Source of the DNA: Stentor roeselii
Taxonomy: Eukaryota; Ciliophora; Heterotrichea; Heterotrichida; Stentoridae
DNA length: 64,000 nucleotides
Direction: 5' to 3'
Assembly: GCA_006503475.1 (NCBI GenBank)
Contig: RSEH01000082.1
Coordinates: 102,479-166,478 of the forward strand
Positions 46,904-56,880 of this stretch are shown one piece after another (positions within the stretch are counted from its first letter, which is position 1; each line of letters starts with the position of its first letter). The notes under the pieces are model-generated. The model saw only the letters and a program-made list of their open reading frames with translations, was not told the origin of the DNA and made no database searches. The position numbers were made by a program, and so were the translations under genes.

Positions 46904-49900
46904 ATGAAAGTCCTAAACATTTTCTGTTTCATTCTCGTCCTATCCAGTAAAATCTTAGAATATCGATTCAGCTACAACTTTGGACTCATCTTTTTTGATT
47001 ATTCAGAAAACAAAAACCGAGCAGTGAATGGAATCTCTCTTATCAATCCTAGCAAAATGACAGTCCCGACTGACAGAGGCGCTTTTTTTGATACAGGCGA
47101 TAAAACAATCACTTTTCCACCGAATAGTGTTTCACCTTCATTCAGTCTTCCTAAAGAGTTCACAATGACCTTCTGGACATTGGTTAAAGATTACTCGTTT
47201 TATGTGATTTTCTTGAGATCGAGTTCAGGTTTTTTGTATTTAAGACGATTATTGATTGATGAAGTCTTGAATTTCAGGGTTAAGACTGAAGAATATGATA
47301 CTGGAGAACAGACAAATAAACTTGTAAAGTATTCAGACCAAACTTGGATGATGACCACTTTTTCTGTGGGGAAAGAAGTGAGACTGTATCTAAACTCTGA
47401 TTTACTTATAAGCTATACTTTGGAAAAAGAGTTTAATGCTATTGAAATCACTGAATTTAATTTAGGTATCAAAGATGACCTTACTTCTTTCACAGGTTTG
47501 GCTTACAATTTCATCATTTTCAATGAAATTCGTGATTTCACAGGACTTCTAGGATCTGCTTCAAGTAATTGCCTTAAAGGAACTTGTGAGCCTTGTTCAT
47601 TTTCTATTATCGAATCAGAAGTTCAAGGTTGTCTTTCAAAATTACTGAAAACAACTTATGACTCTTCAGGGAACTTTTGCTTTGGTTGTACTGAAAGCTG
47701 CTCAGATAACATCTGCCTGTCCTGCGACAAATGCAAAGAAAAAACTTGTGTCATTGATGAAAATGCAGTCTTTTGTAAATGTCCCTCAACTGCAAAAGCC
47801 TCTCCAGTCACCTGTTCCTGTGAAAGTCAAGAGTTTTTTGATGGAGAGAATTGTCAGCCTTGTTTACCTGAATGCAAAAAATGTTTTAATTCAACTCACT
47901 GCACCTCATGTTTAACTCAAAACTCTTCATTAATAAACGGAAAATGTAAATGTGACGACGGATTTTACAACATTTCCTCTCTTTCCTCTGAAAACTCTTG
48001 CATATCCTGCGGAAAAAACTGTAAAAAATGTGGAGAATCCGGGAATTGCAAGTTGTGCAAAGACCCAAATGCGAATATTTCTAATAACTGTGAATGCAAC
48101 TCAGGTTTTTTCCAGTCAAAAACGACCTGCAAGTCTTGTTACTTCGAATGTGAAGAATGTGAAGATTTTCTATCATGCAAGACATGCATCAGTGAATTCG
48201 CTTTGCCAGCAGGATTCGGTTGTAAATGTTTAGAAGGCTTCGGAGGGCAAAAGCCTTTAGTTTTGAAAGACTCTTGCAGGGCTTGCCACTCTGATTGTGA
48301 AACTTGCACTGAAGCTGGGATTTGTGAGAGTTGTAAATTTGAGAACTCAGTTGCAGGAAAAGAAGGGTGTGACTGTGCTGAAGGGTTTTATAAAAAGGAC
48401 CAGCAGTGCATTGCTTGTCAACCTGGATGCAAAAGTTGCAATGAAACTACTTGTTTGAAGTGTTTAGATGAATTTGCTCAGGTTAAAAAAGATTCTTGTT
48501 ATTGTCCAGATGGGTTTTTTGAGGACTTTGGAAGTGACTCAGGGAATTATACTGCTTGTCGAAGATGTCATGATAGTTGTAAGACTTGCAATAATTCTAA
48601 TTCTTGCATTGAGTGTTATACGCAAGGAGCTGTCATCGCGAAAAGAGGATGTTCTTGTCCTGATAGATTTACTCAGATTGGGTTGAAATGTGTTGAGTGT
48701 CTCACTTGGAATAGTTTAACTGGAACTTGTGTCTTTTGTGATAGAAATCAATACTTTTCTAATCTGTCTTGTTTTAACTGTCCTGATCTCTGTCTTCGGT
48801 GTAATCAAGAAAAATGCTTTGAATGTAAAAAAAATGCCTTTTTGAATAAGGATTTTTGTGAATGTGAAACTTATTATCAGGGAAAATCTGAATGTTTGGA
48901 GAGAAATTTTTTTGTAAAAGTTGAGTTGGTTGAAAGGGATATGATTTTGGTTAACTTTTCTTTGCCTTTAAAGGAAAAGTTATCACATGGAAATTTTGAA
49001 ATTAGAGTGAAAGGAAGTCTTGTAGCAAGTTTATTGAAGGATGAAGGTGCAGATAGTTATTCTATTCAATTCGAAATTTTAGAAGAACTTCATTATTCCA
49101 CTGAAGTTGTTTTAAAGTTCATGGAAAATGTTCTGTCAGTCATAAACAGCACTTTAGAAGAAAATACTTTTTCATTTAAACTCAGCCCTCTGAAAGTAGA
49201 TGAAAAGGAAGCAAAAAAACAAGAAATAAAGTTACAGGCGAAATCAACTCTTTATATTACCTTCACAATCACTGTATTGTTATCACTGATGAACTGGAAT
49301 TTTGTATCTATTTGGAGTTTTATCAATATTATTCAAATCCTTTTATGCCTACTTTTCATCGATGTCAAACTTCCATTTGAATTCCAGTACATTTTAATAG
49401 CTCTAAATGAATCAGTCAAAATTTTCAACATTTTTGAATTATTTTTAAAAAAAGAGTCATTTCCAGAAATGAGAACAAGCTGGAAACATTCAGGATTATC
49501 AAGTGTAAGTTTTTTACTGAATTTCGGTCATTTAGTCACAATATTTATATTGATTATTGTGAGTTTTATTGTTTCATTTTTTTTCAAAAAACTTAGTATG
49601 TTCAGACCATTTTCATATGAATTTATCAAAAAAAGAATAGAAAATTATAACAAAAGTTTTTTTTATGATGAATTTTTAAGGTTTTATATTCAATTTTATA
49701 TCAATATGGGAATCGGAAGTTTTGTAGGAACTATTTATGGACAATGGGAAAATTTAAGTCAGGTTTTTGATTTTATTATTTCACTTTCTTTGATGGGATT
49801 AACTATGATGACACCTCTACTTACTCTACTGTTTATTAATAAAAGGAAAAATCTTGTGCTCACTCATAATGAATATATTTTGGAACATTACGGGTCTTTG

Positions 49901-50425
49901 TTTTATGAATTTGCGTTTGATAAGAGCTTACTTATAACTTTTTTTTACTTTTTTTACTTTACCAGGAGAGCTTTTATATGTTTAGTTCTTATTTTTTTAG
50001 AAGAATACCCTTTGTATCAAATGATATGCCTAAATTTTTTGACTTTTTTGGTAAATTTTATTTAGTTTGTTGCTTACTTAATCAAATTTAGACCTTATTC
50101 AGAAAACTTTGTGACTATATCAAATGTAATTTGCGAACTCTTTAATTTTGGGATAATTGGATTAATTATGATATTTCAAGTACGTAAAAAGGAAAATATT
50201 GAAGACTTAAATGATCTTTTTATTGTAATCATTTACTGTGTATTTGCTGTACAAACCTTTACACCTTTAACAATCTTTTTAATTACTATAGTGAAGAAAA
50301 TTAGAAGAAAATGCGCTTCAGCTAAAGTAGAGCCAAGTACACAAGGAGACATCAGCTCTTGTGAAAATATCAGTCCTATTGAAAAGTCTCTCCCCTCAAA
50401 AACTCTGAAAAGTTCAATAATTTGA
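46904..50425 (+). CDS. Large surface protein: LamG-like + Cys-rich repeats + multi-span membrane domain
   Basis: Exons 46904-50050 and 50066-50425, joined over a 15-nt intron, give 1168 aa. Signal peptide (MKVLNIFCFILVLSSKILE), a concanavalin/LamG-like domain (about residues 30-215; FTMTFWTLVKDYSF), then about 450 residues of CxxC-rich furin/EGF-like repeats (for example CESCKFENSVAGKEGCDCAEGF) and, after a non-Cys linker (about 670-780), a C-terminal membrane region with roughly eight hydrophobic spans. The tail is cytosolic and Ser-rich. This plan is that of large ciliate surface proteins with GCC2/GCC3-type repeats; ligand or function is unknown. Its 3' end is duplicated, inverted, at 43976-44420. 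Confidence 0.88.
50051..50065 (+). other. 15-nt intron of the Cys-rich membrane protein gene
   Basis: GTAAATTTTATTTAG. Its last codon is an in-frame TAG, so retention truncates the protein by 119 residues including the last membrane spans. Removal continues with hydrophobic sequence FVAYLIKFRPYSEN. Confidence 0.92.
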
Positions 50426-50671
50426 ACGAAAGATATAATTAGTTAATAATACTCGAAAATGCATCTTGCAATCTTTTATCAAATAAAGAGGGTTATAAAA
50501 TTTAGGGCTTTTATTGAAATCAACTTTCACTTTATCAAAGAATAATGAATCAACAATAGAAAAAAAATCTATTGATTAAATTATAAGCTAAATTAATAGT
50601 CCCATTCATTTCTGATGTAAAAAGTTTTAGTTATATCATTTCTTTATCAAATTAACTGATTACTGAATATA

Positions 50672-50806
50672 ATGGAAGAATATTTTATCGCATTTATTTC
50701 TTTGTTGATGCCTTTTCTTTTAGCATTGTATGGACGTTACCTGAACAAGAAATATGAGGAAATAGTTGTTGAAACCAGACTGGAATTGAAAAGCTATTTG
50801 CGTTAG
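50672..50806 (+). CDS. 44-aa membrane micropeptide, copy B (truncated relative to copy A)
   Basis: 44 aa, MEEYFIAFISLLMPFLLALY followed by a charged helix ending LKSYLR. Where copy A has AAG (Lys), this copy has TAG. The next codons (ATA AAA ATG CAA GAA AAC TGA) still align with copy A's last six codons and stop, so the shared ancestor had the longer form or the stop was gained here. It lies 246 bp past the stop of the Cys-rich membrane protein gene on the same strand. Confidence 0.5.
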   Translation: MEEYFIAFISLLMPFLLALYGRYLNKKYEEIVVETRLELKSYLR

Positions 50807-51112
50807 ATAAAAATGCAAGAAAACTGATTAAACATAATTCAATTTATTCAAGTTTTTCAAAGTCTTGTTTTATATCGTTTTTGAAAGTATTAATGCTTTA
50901 TTTATATAAGAAATCATTGAAAAACTTAAATTAATTATAAAGAAGAAAAGAGTTTTAATGATACTTCACATTTTTAGGGTCTAAATATCAACGATTATAA
51001 TTATAAGATATTCCTGATTCAAATAAAACCAATTTGTATTAAACCCAATAAAACCTATAAACTTCAACCCTTAAAAAATCCATCACATAAACAAAGCCTT
51101 AAATACAATTAC

Positions 51113-52102
51113 TTAATTACGTTTAGCCACAAACTGTGCTTTATCAACATCAAAATGAAGATGCAAGTACCTAATATAATCCTCATCAATACAAATTCCA
51201 GAAATCTCATCAATCATATGTTCCCAAGTCAAATTAAACCTTCCAGTATCCAACAAGCTAAGAAACTCACGAAATTCCCTTTGCGACTTATGACAAATCT
51301 TCAAAGGCATGATAATATCAGCCAAGTCATTCGCCGCCAAAAGTCTTTCCTCAAGTCTAGTCAAAATAAACATGACAAACTTATAAAAAAAAATCCATCC
51401 TTTCTTAAAAAAATTGTCTAAAACAGTAACCATCTCATTCGCAGGTACAACAGATCCAAACAACGAGAAGCACCATTCAGTAGCATACATTTTACAAGTA
51501 ACATCAAACTGTGCGAAATGTCTATGAAGTTTCGGAAGTTTCTCTAAAGTAAGAAGCTGGATAATCTGGCAATGTTTTGACAATCCAGGAAATCCTGGCA
51601 AATAAGTATCTCTCAATTCATGTCTTTCCATCAGGCCTACAAAAATCCAAAAAGCGTCGACTTCTGTGCAGTGCCAGAGAAGTGCCCCGACGATGTAGTT
51701 CATTCCTTGAACATAGCCGAGGTTAGGGTCGTATTTGCAGTAAGTGATCAAAACTCGCCTCAGGGCTTCTTCCCCGTCTTTTGTGTAGAAATAAGCCTCG
51801 TCGGGGTAGGTCCGCTTCAGGTCTAACTCGATTTGTCGCACACTGTTGCTGTACTCTTGAAGGTCGATTGAGCTTGTTATTAGGTTTTGGTATGCGGATA
51901 CTGCGTCTTTTGGAAAATTCAAGTATTTCAGCCAGTTTTGCACTTTCCAACAAGACGTCAATTGGTTTTTCACTGCAAATGTGAAGTACCGACGGAAAAA
52001 ACCTTGACGTTGGTGGTCACAGTCACATTGAACCACGTGTGATGATGTTGAGGATGTGCAAGGACCCGCTGAAAGTGACTCTTCCTTTGGAGGAATCGAC
52101 AT
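51113..52102 (-). CDS. TBC-domain Rab GTPase-activating protein
   Basis: 329 aa. TBC domain at about residues 75-300. The arginine finger motif IELDLKRTYP (IxxDxxRT) and glutamine finger YVQGMNYI (YxQ) are both intact, so it should stimulate Rab GTP hydrolysis. WCFSLFGSVVP and KKGWIFFYKFVMFIL are typical TBC helices. The N-terminal 35 residues are Ser/Cys-rich. There is no transmembrane or PH region. Its Rab partner is unknown. Confidence 0.95.
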   Translation of the reverse strand: MSIPPKEESLSAGPCTSSTSSHVVQCDCDHQRQGFFRRYFTFAVKNQLTSCWKVQNWLKYLNFPKDAVSAYQNLITSSIDLQEYSNSVRQIELDLKRTYPDEAYFYTKDGEEALRRVLITYCKYDPNLGYVQGMNYIVGALLWHCTEVDAFWIFVGLMERHELRDTYLPGFPGLSKHCQIIQLLTLEKLPKLHRHFAQFDVTCKMYATEWCFSLFGSVVPANEMVTVLDNFFKKGWIFFYKFVMFILTRLEERLLAANDLADIIMPLKICHKSQREFREFLSLLDTGRFNLTWEHMIDEISGICIDEDYIRYLHLHFDVDKAQFVAKRN

Positions 52103-52555
52103 TTATTTAAGAGTGATTAAGAATTTTTTCGAGTCGGGTTTAGCACTTCGATGATTAAGGAAGTTAGAAGATGAAGGGATTTTTGTAGGGTGTTAAAATT
52201 TACTGATGCTTTTTAGGAGTTTTTTTTGATTTGTGAGAAATTTTTATTTTTTAGGTGGTTTTTTAGAAGGGTTCTTTATTCAGAAATTATTGGTAGTTTA
52301 GATCATCTGAAAATTTTAGGGTGCAATTTTTATTTTTGAATATTAAGCTGTGTAGAGCAATTAAATTTCTTAATTTTTTGTATAATCTTGATCTTAGATA
52401 AGAAATTTATTCAATAAAAATTACTTGATTGCATATAATAACTTAAAAACTTTAGGATTGTTAATCCTTAGGTTAGATCGTTAACACCTCAAGTGATAAA
52501 TTCAATCTTCTGCCGATCCTATTTCCACACATTTATCTAAATAATCATAATTAAC
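52103..52555. other. Spacer between TBC and DYRK genes
   Basis: 453 bp, G/T-rich on the left (52103-52330) and C-rich in the last 70 bp. No gene or repeat seen. Confidence 0.6.
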
Positions 52556-53752
52556 TTACCTCCTATTTTTAATCCACACATGATTCAAGCCACTTTCATA
52601 ATCCAACCTATTTTTAGGATCCCAAACCAAGCACTTCCGTATAAAATCCAAACAATTTCTACAAACCCCCGCCAAGATTTCTTCGAGACTTCTCCAAATG
52701 ATATCTTCATATTTTTTTAATTTATTCCCATTGAAAAACATCTGCGATTTTCTTCCTTTCATAACAAAATCCATAGGTGGGTCTCCAATGAGTCCAACAA
52801 TGAGTGAAACGAGATGTTCTTCATCCCGTGCAAGGAAAAGAGTCTGTCCAGTAAGCATTTCAACAAGAACGCATCCAAGAGACCAGTAGTCAATGCTGGA
52901 GTCGTAGTTAATTCCAAGAATGACTTCAGGAGCTCTGTAAAATCGAGTTTGAATATACCGAGGAACTACTTTGTAAAATGTGTAGCAGGCAGAGCCCAAA
53001 TCAATTATCTTTACTTTTGACTTGTTTTCATACTGCAACATTATATTGTCAGGTTTCAGGTCACAGTGCAAGTATCGCAAAGAGTGCAGTTGTCTTAAAC
53101 CTTGCAGCAATTGAATAGTTATTCTCTTGGCTACTGTGATGTCGATCCCTGCAGTGTGCTCTTGAATGAAGTTAAACAAAGTGCAATGTAACAATTCAAA
53201 GACAATGCAATAATGTCCTCGAAATTCAAAAGTTTTCTTTTTTTCCACCATGAAGTTCGATTCAGGTGAGGCATTTTCTTTGATTTTTCCAAGAATAAAA
53301 CTTTCTAATTCTCCAGCAACTCTGTATTTTTCTTTGCTTTTTATGATTTTCACAGCAACGAGTTCAGAATTTTTATGATCCCAGCATTTAAAAACAATTC
53401 CGAAGCTGCCTCTGCCGAGGATTTTTAAGATTTCGTATCTGTAGTGCAGATGATCGCCATTGAGTCCTCTATAAATTCCTTGTTTACTGGAGAATCTGCC
53501 GTTGAATTTGCAAACGCCTTTATTTCCGAAGAAATAAATTGTTTTGTATTTTAATATTTCTGATACTTCGTAAGGTGTTAAGTAAGAACTGCTCTCATTG
53601 AGCACTTGATGCGCTGGCAAGCCTTTGTTGCTGGAGCCTGTTGGAGACTTTGGAAGCAAAATAATGTTTTCTGATGAGGTTTCTAGTGTTTCGTTTGAGT
53701 AACGACGTTTTGCTTTGTGAGAGCTTGAGTGATAGACTGACTTTTCTTCCAT
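52556..53752 (-). CDS. DYRK-family dual-specificity kinase
   Basis: 398 aa. A DYRK-homology box precedes the kinase domain (LTPYEVSEILKYKTIYFFG, about residues 57-75), which favours class II (DYRK2/4-like). Kinase motifs: GRGSFGIVFK, Lys in LVAVKII, HCDLKPDN, the DLG variant in IIDLGSACY, and YIQTRFYRAPEVILG, where the autophosphorylated Tyr is kept although the usual first Tyr of YxY is Pro-Arg. It ends at the domain's end without a long tail. Acts on Ser/Thr targets in cytosol or nucleus. Confidence 0.95.
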   Translation of the reverse strand: MEEKSVYHSSSHKAKRRYSNETLETSSENIILLPKSPTGSSNKGLPAHQVLNESSSYLTPYEVSEILKYKTIYFFGNKGVCKFNGRFSSKQGIYRGLNGDHLHYRYEILKILGRGSFGIVFKCWDHKNSELVAVKIIKSKEKYRVAGELESFILGKIKENASPESNFMVEKKKTFEFRGHYCIVFELLHCTLFNFIQEHTAGIDITVAKRITIQLLQGLRQLHSLRYLHCDLKPDNIMLQYENKSKVKIIDLGSACYTFYKVVPRYIQTRFYRAPEVILGINYDSSIDYWSLGCVLVEMLTGQTLFLARDEEHLVSLIVGLIGDPPMDFVMKGRKSQMFFNGNKLKKYEDIIWRSLEEILAGVCRNCLDFIRKCLVWDPKNRLDYESGLNHVWIKNRR

Positions 53753-53846
53753 TATATTAATAGTGAGTGATGGAATTTTAAGGAAGTTCAGGTTGCTGAA
53801 GATGGTTGGAGGATGTTTGGGTTAATTGTGCAAGAGGGGGATTTAG

Positions 53847-54212
53847 TTAGTGAATTGTCAGTTTTGAGTGAGTGTGGAGAACTCCACTCAAAGCTTTAAC
53901 TTCAAGAGTGCTCAGTTGTCGATTATGAGTCTTAATCTTTTTAAATTGTTTTTTTTCTTTCGAGCTGGAAAGCACAACCTGTTTGGACTTAATCTTTCCA
54001 AGTGAAAACCTGATCCTTTCCAATGAGAATCCTTTTCCAGGTGACCCTTCAGGGCTTGAGCACAAAGAAGAGTAAAACTTTTTCCTTTCTCGAATGACAT
54101 CCACAACTTTTTTATTAAAAGCATTTCCTTTCAATCCCTTATTCTGAGCAGTAAGAAAAGGAAGAGTAACCTGGCAATTTTTCGAATTGAGATACAAAGG
54201 ACTGTTAATCAT
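53847..54212 (-). CDS. Small basic hypothetical protein
   Basis: 121 aa, ATG to stop. Basic and Ser-rich, with KVVDVIRERKKFYSSLCSS and SLERIRFSLGKIKSKQ as possible helices. No domain recognised. Starts 27 bp after the stop of the upstream basic protein gene on the same strand. Confidence 0.6.
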   Translation of the reverse strand: MINSPLYLNSKNCQVTLPFLTAQNKGLKGNAFNKKVVDVIRERKKFYSSLCSSPEGSPGKGFSLERIRFSLGKIKSKQVVLSSSKEKKQFKKIKTHNRQLSTLEVKALSGVLHTHSKLTIH

Positions 54213-54239
54213 ATTAATTTATAAACATTGATAAAAGAT

Positions 54240-54923
54240 TTACAAATTTTTCCCTTTTTTTATTATATCATAAGGGTTTGTTCTTTTCAGTCTCTTCGAT
54301 TTTGTGTAATTCTCAAAAGTCATCTCACAATGCTGTCGGATTTTCATGAATTCTTGTTTCAGTTCTTTATAATAACTCGGAGCAGTCACTTTCAACTCCT
54401 TCATCTTCTTATCTTGAAAGTCTCTTAAGTTCCTCGATTGCTTCAGTTTCGCTCTTCTTGAAGACCTGATCACGATTTTAGCCAGCTCACGTGGTTTCGG
54501 CGTTAAATTAAAAAACGTCTTTTCTAGAAATTCGTTTGCAGGTTTAGTGTTCAGGTTTAAAATGTGCATTTTTCTAGTCTTGTTGTTTGAAAACTTGCGA
54601 AATCTTTCCATGTTTTCATGTTTTTGTAGTTTTTCGTATTCTTGCTCGTGTTTGAACTCGATACAAGCTGTTTTTACCTTCCGAGAATGAGTTTTTTCTT
54701 GCTTTTGGATAAGGTTTCTTTGATTTTTCACTCTTGACTGTAAAGACTTGTATTCTTCGTAACGAAGAGTGTTGTCTACTGAAAGACTTCGGGTAAAGGG
54801 CAGGACTAAGCTGGTTGATGAACTTGGATTCCCTGGGGTGACTGAATTTTCAAGTTTTGATTGCTTTTCGAGGAAGTTTTCGTAGGTTCGACCTGAAAAC
54901 CTTCTGATAAACGGCCTCCACAT
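54240..54923 (-). CDS. Basic helical hypothetical protein
   Basis: 227 aa. The N terminus MWRPFIRRFSGRTYENF could be a mitochondrial presequence; alternatively it is simply a basic cytoskeletal protein. The middle has long charged helices (KSLQSRVKNQRNLIQKQEK, EYEKLQKHENMERFRKF), and the C terminus ends TNPYDIIKKGKNL. No family recognised. Confidence 0.7.
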   Translation of the reverse strand: MWRPFIRRFSGRTYENFLEKQSKLENSVTPGNPSSSTSLVLPFTRSLSVDNTLRYEEYKSLQSRVKNQRNLIQKQEKTHSRKVKTACIEFKHEQEYEKLQKHENMERFRKFSNNKTRKMHILNLNTKPANEFLEKTFFNLTPKPRELAKIVIRSSRRAKLKQSRNLRDFQDKKMKELKVTAPSYYKELKQEFMKIRQHCEMTFENYTKSKRLKRTNPYDIIKKGKNL

Positions 54924-55266
54924 TCAAATATTATAGCTTTCTGAAGATTTTTCTTGGAAATTATGAATTTTAATAGTTTGATAAAGGGTGTAGAGTTATT
55001 CTTAATTTCTCAGTAGAGTGGCAAAGAAGTTGAAGGAAGAAAGAGTGAAATGGCTTTACTGTCTCTAAATGAAAAAGTAAAGAATTTTAGTAAATTGTTT
55101 TAAAACATAAAAGATTCTAGGGTGAAATAAATATATTCAAATATGTCAAATTTTGAAATACTTTCAATTCTTTCTCAGTGAAAGAAAGTTTTAGTTGATT
55201 TCTCATTACATAAAATTGAACTTAAATATATCTAAATTTAATTAATAATCAACCAGGTTAACAAAA
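54924..55266. other. Spacer upstream of the leishmanolysin-like gene
   Basis: 343 bp, AT-rich, serving two divergent genes. No motif recognised. Confidence 0.5.
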
Positions 55267-56880
55267 ATGCTTGTTTTTCTTTTAACTCTGGTTCTCACTA
55301 TCTTCCAAGTACAAAGTCACAAATGTGGTTTTTCTCCAAGTCATTCAAGTCCTTCAATCATCAAAGGAGTTACTCGTGAAACAAACGTTAAAAGTATCAG
55401 GATAACAACAATTTTCACTGACTTATCAATTCCTTCAAAGTACCTCGATTCATTTAAATACAACGTAGTAAACGGTGCTCTTTCTTTTTACTCAAGGTCG
55501 ATCACACTGAAACGACTCTCAGAGCCACTGAATATTTCTACTCTTGCTGGAAAGAGGTGCGGACCATATACCTTTAGTGAAAATTCAACATTTGTTTATG
55601 AAAACACTGATGTTTTGATTTTTATAGGAGCTTATGAGGCCACAAATGATACTTCGGCACTTTCATTCACTTGCGCCTGGGAAGACTCCACATTCAAACC
55701 TCTAGTCGGTTATATTTCCTATTTCCTGACCTCCTTCGATTCAATAAGCTACGAGTACCTATTTTCAACAATGATACATTCAATGGCCCACATATTAGTC
55801 TTCAACTCAAAATACTTCTCAAAATTCACGAACTCAGAAGGTCCTTTAACATACGACGAGGTAGTCCTCCAAGCAAATGAAAGAGACACAACAGTCTACA
55901 AGATCCAAACTCCAGGAGTCAAATCAAAAGCGCAGAAAATCTTTTCATGCACGACTCTCGATGGTTTAGAACTTGAAACAGAATCATTATCCCACTGGGA
56001 AAAGCGTTTAATGAATGATGAATTTATGACAATCGACTCAAACATATCTGACATTGTTTACTCACCTGCAACTTTCGCTTTATTCGAAGACTCAGGGTGG
56101 TACTCAGTTGATTACGACTACAGTTCTTCAATGCACTGGGGAAAAGACGCAGGCTGCGCCTTTACAAGTTCAAAATGCGTCCTTAACCAAATTGCGACCA
56201 GTTCTTTCTTCAACGTCGACGTGAATAATGAAAGGTGCGATTATAAAAGACTTAACAGAGGAAAGAACAATTTAAAAGTTTACACTGAAGACATTCCTCA
56301 GCCTTACCAGTATTATCCTAATACCAAGAAAGGAGGAGACCCTTTCGCTGACTACTGCCCGTTCATCGCTCCTAATGATGACGGGAACTGCAGAGGCTTC
56401 GGACCTAAGAAGACCAGTGTGAGGAGTCAGTACGGCGAAAGTATTGGAGAAAACTCAAGATGCATTGAAGGCAACTTCACGAAAGATAATGACTCACCTT
56501 GGCATGCCACTTGTCATGAAGTTGTTTGTCATGATACTTGGGTTGATATAAAAATTGGGGACATTTTAGTTAGGTGTGAATTTGGCGTCTGGAGATTTCC
56601 TGGAGTCACTGGATATTCTGGAGGTGTTGAATGCGCTGATACTTGGAAATTGTGCAACCAAAAACCATGCCCTAGTGCTTGTAGTGGATTTGGAGTTTGT
56701 GAACAAGGAGTTTGTAAATGTGATAATGGAGATTCGGGTGGTGATTGCACCAAGGATTATTCTGAGAGTGAGAGTGGTAGTGGAAGTGGAAGTGGGGATG
56801 GGAGTGCTGATGGAAGTGTAAGTGAAGCGTGGATCATTGAACCTGCTTTTTGGTATGTGTGGGTATCGTTAATTAGTTAA
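55267..56880 (+). CDS. Leishmanolysin-like (M8) secreted protein lacking the catalytic Glu
   Basis: 537 aa. Signal peptide MLVFLLTLVLTIFQVQS, then an M8 family fold. The zinc motif that should read HExxH is HSMAH (in MIHSMAHILVF), so both His ligands stay but the general-base Glu is Ser. The third His and its conserved context are kept (LSHWEKRLMNDEFMT), as is LFEDSGWYSVDYDY. A late Cys-rich EGF-like segment (CSGFGVCEQGVCKCDNG) precedes an SGSG repeat and a hydrophobic C terminus (AFWYVWVSLIS), perhaps a membrane or GPI signal. Probably an inactive pseudo-peptidase or binding protein at the cell surface. Confidence 0.9.
   Translation: MLVFLLTLVLTIFQVQSHKCGFSPSHSSPSIIKGVTRETNVKSIRITTIFTDLSIPSKYLDSFKYNVVNGALSFYSRSITLKRLSEPLNISTLAGKRCGPYTFSENSTFVYENTDVLIFIGAYEATNDTSALSFTCAWEDSTFKPLVGYISYFLTSFDSISYEYLFSTMIHSMAHILVFNSKYFSKFTNSEGPLTYDEVVLQANERDTTVYKIQTPGVKSKAQKIFSCTTLDGLELETESLSHWEKRLMNDEFMTIDSNISDIVYSPATFALFEDSGWYSVDYDYSSSMHWGKDAGCAFTSSKCVLNQIATSSFFNVDVNNERCDYKRLNRGKNNLKVYTEDIPQPYQYYPNTKKGGDPFADYCPFIAPNDDGNCRGFGPKKTSVRSQYGESIGENSRCIEGNFTKDNDSPWHATCHEVVCHDTWVDIKIGDILVRCEFGVWRFPGVTGYSGGVECADTWKLCNQKPCPSACSGFGVCEQGVCKCDNGDSGGDCTKDYSESESGSGSGSGDGSADGSVSEAWIIEPAFWYVWVSLIS

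Larger units (their letters stand above)
49960..50954. repeat. Right arm of the large inverted duplication
   Basis: Partner of 43449-44420 in opposite orientation. It covers the 3' end of the Cys-rich membrane protein gene (with its intron), the downstream flank and the second micropeptide frame. The outer edge is sharp near 50954. The inner edge, inside the coding region, is approximate. Confidence 0.85.

Noticed and set aside
43449-50954. Transposon with long terminal inverted repeats
   Set aside because: No transposase or integrase is present inside, and the right arm consists of a host-like gene's 3' end. I describe it as an inverted duplication.
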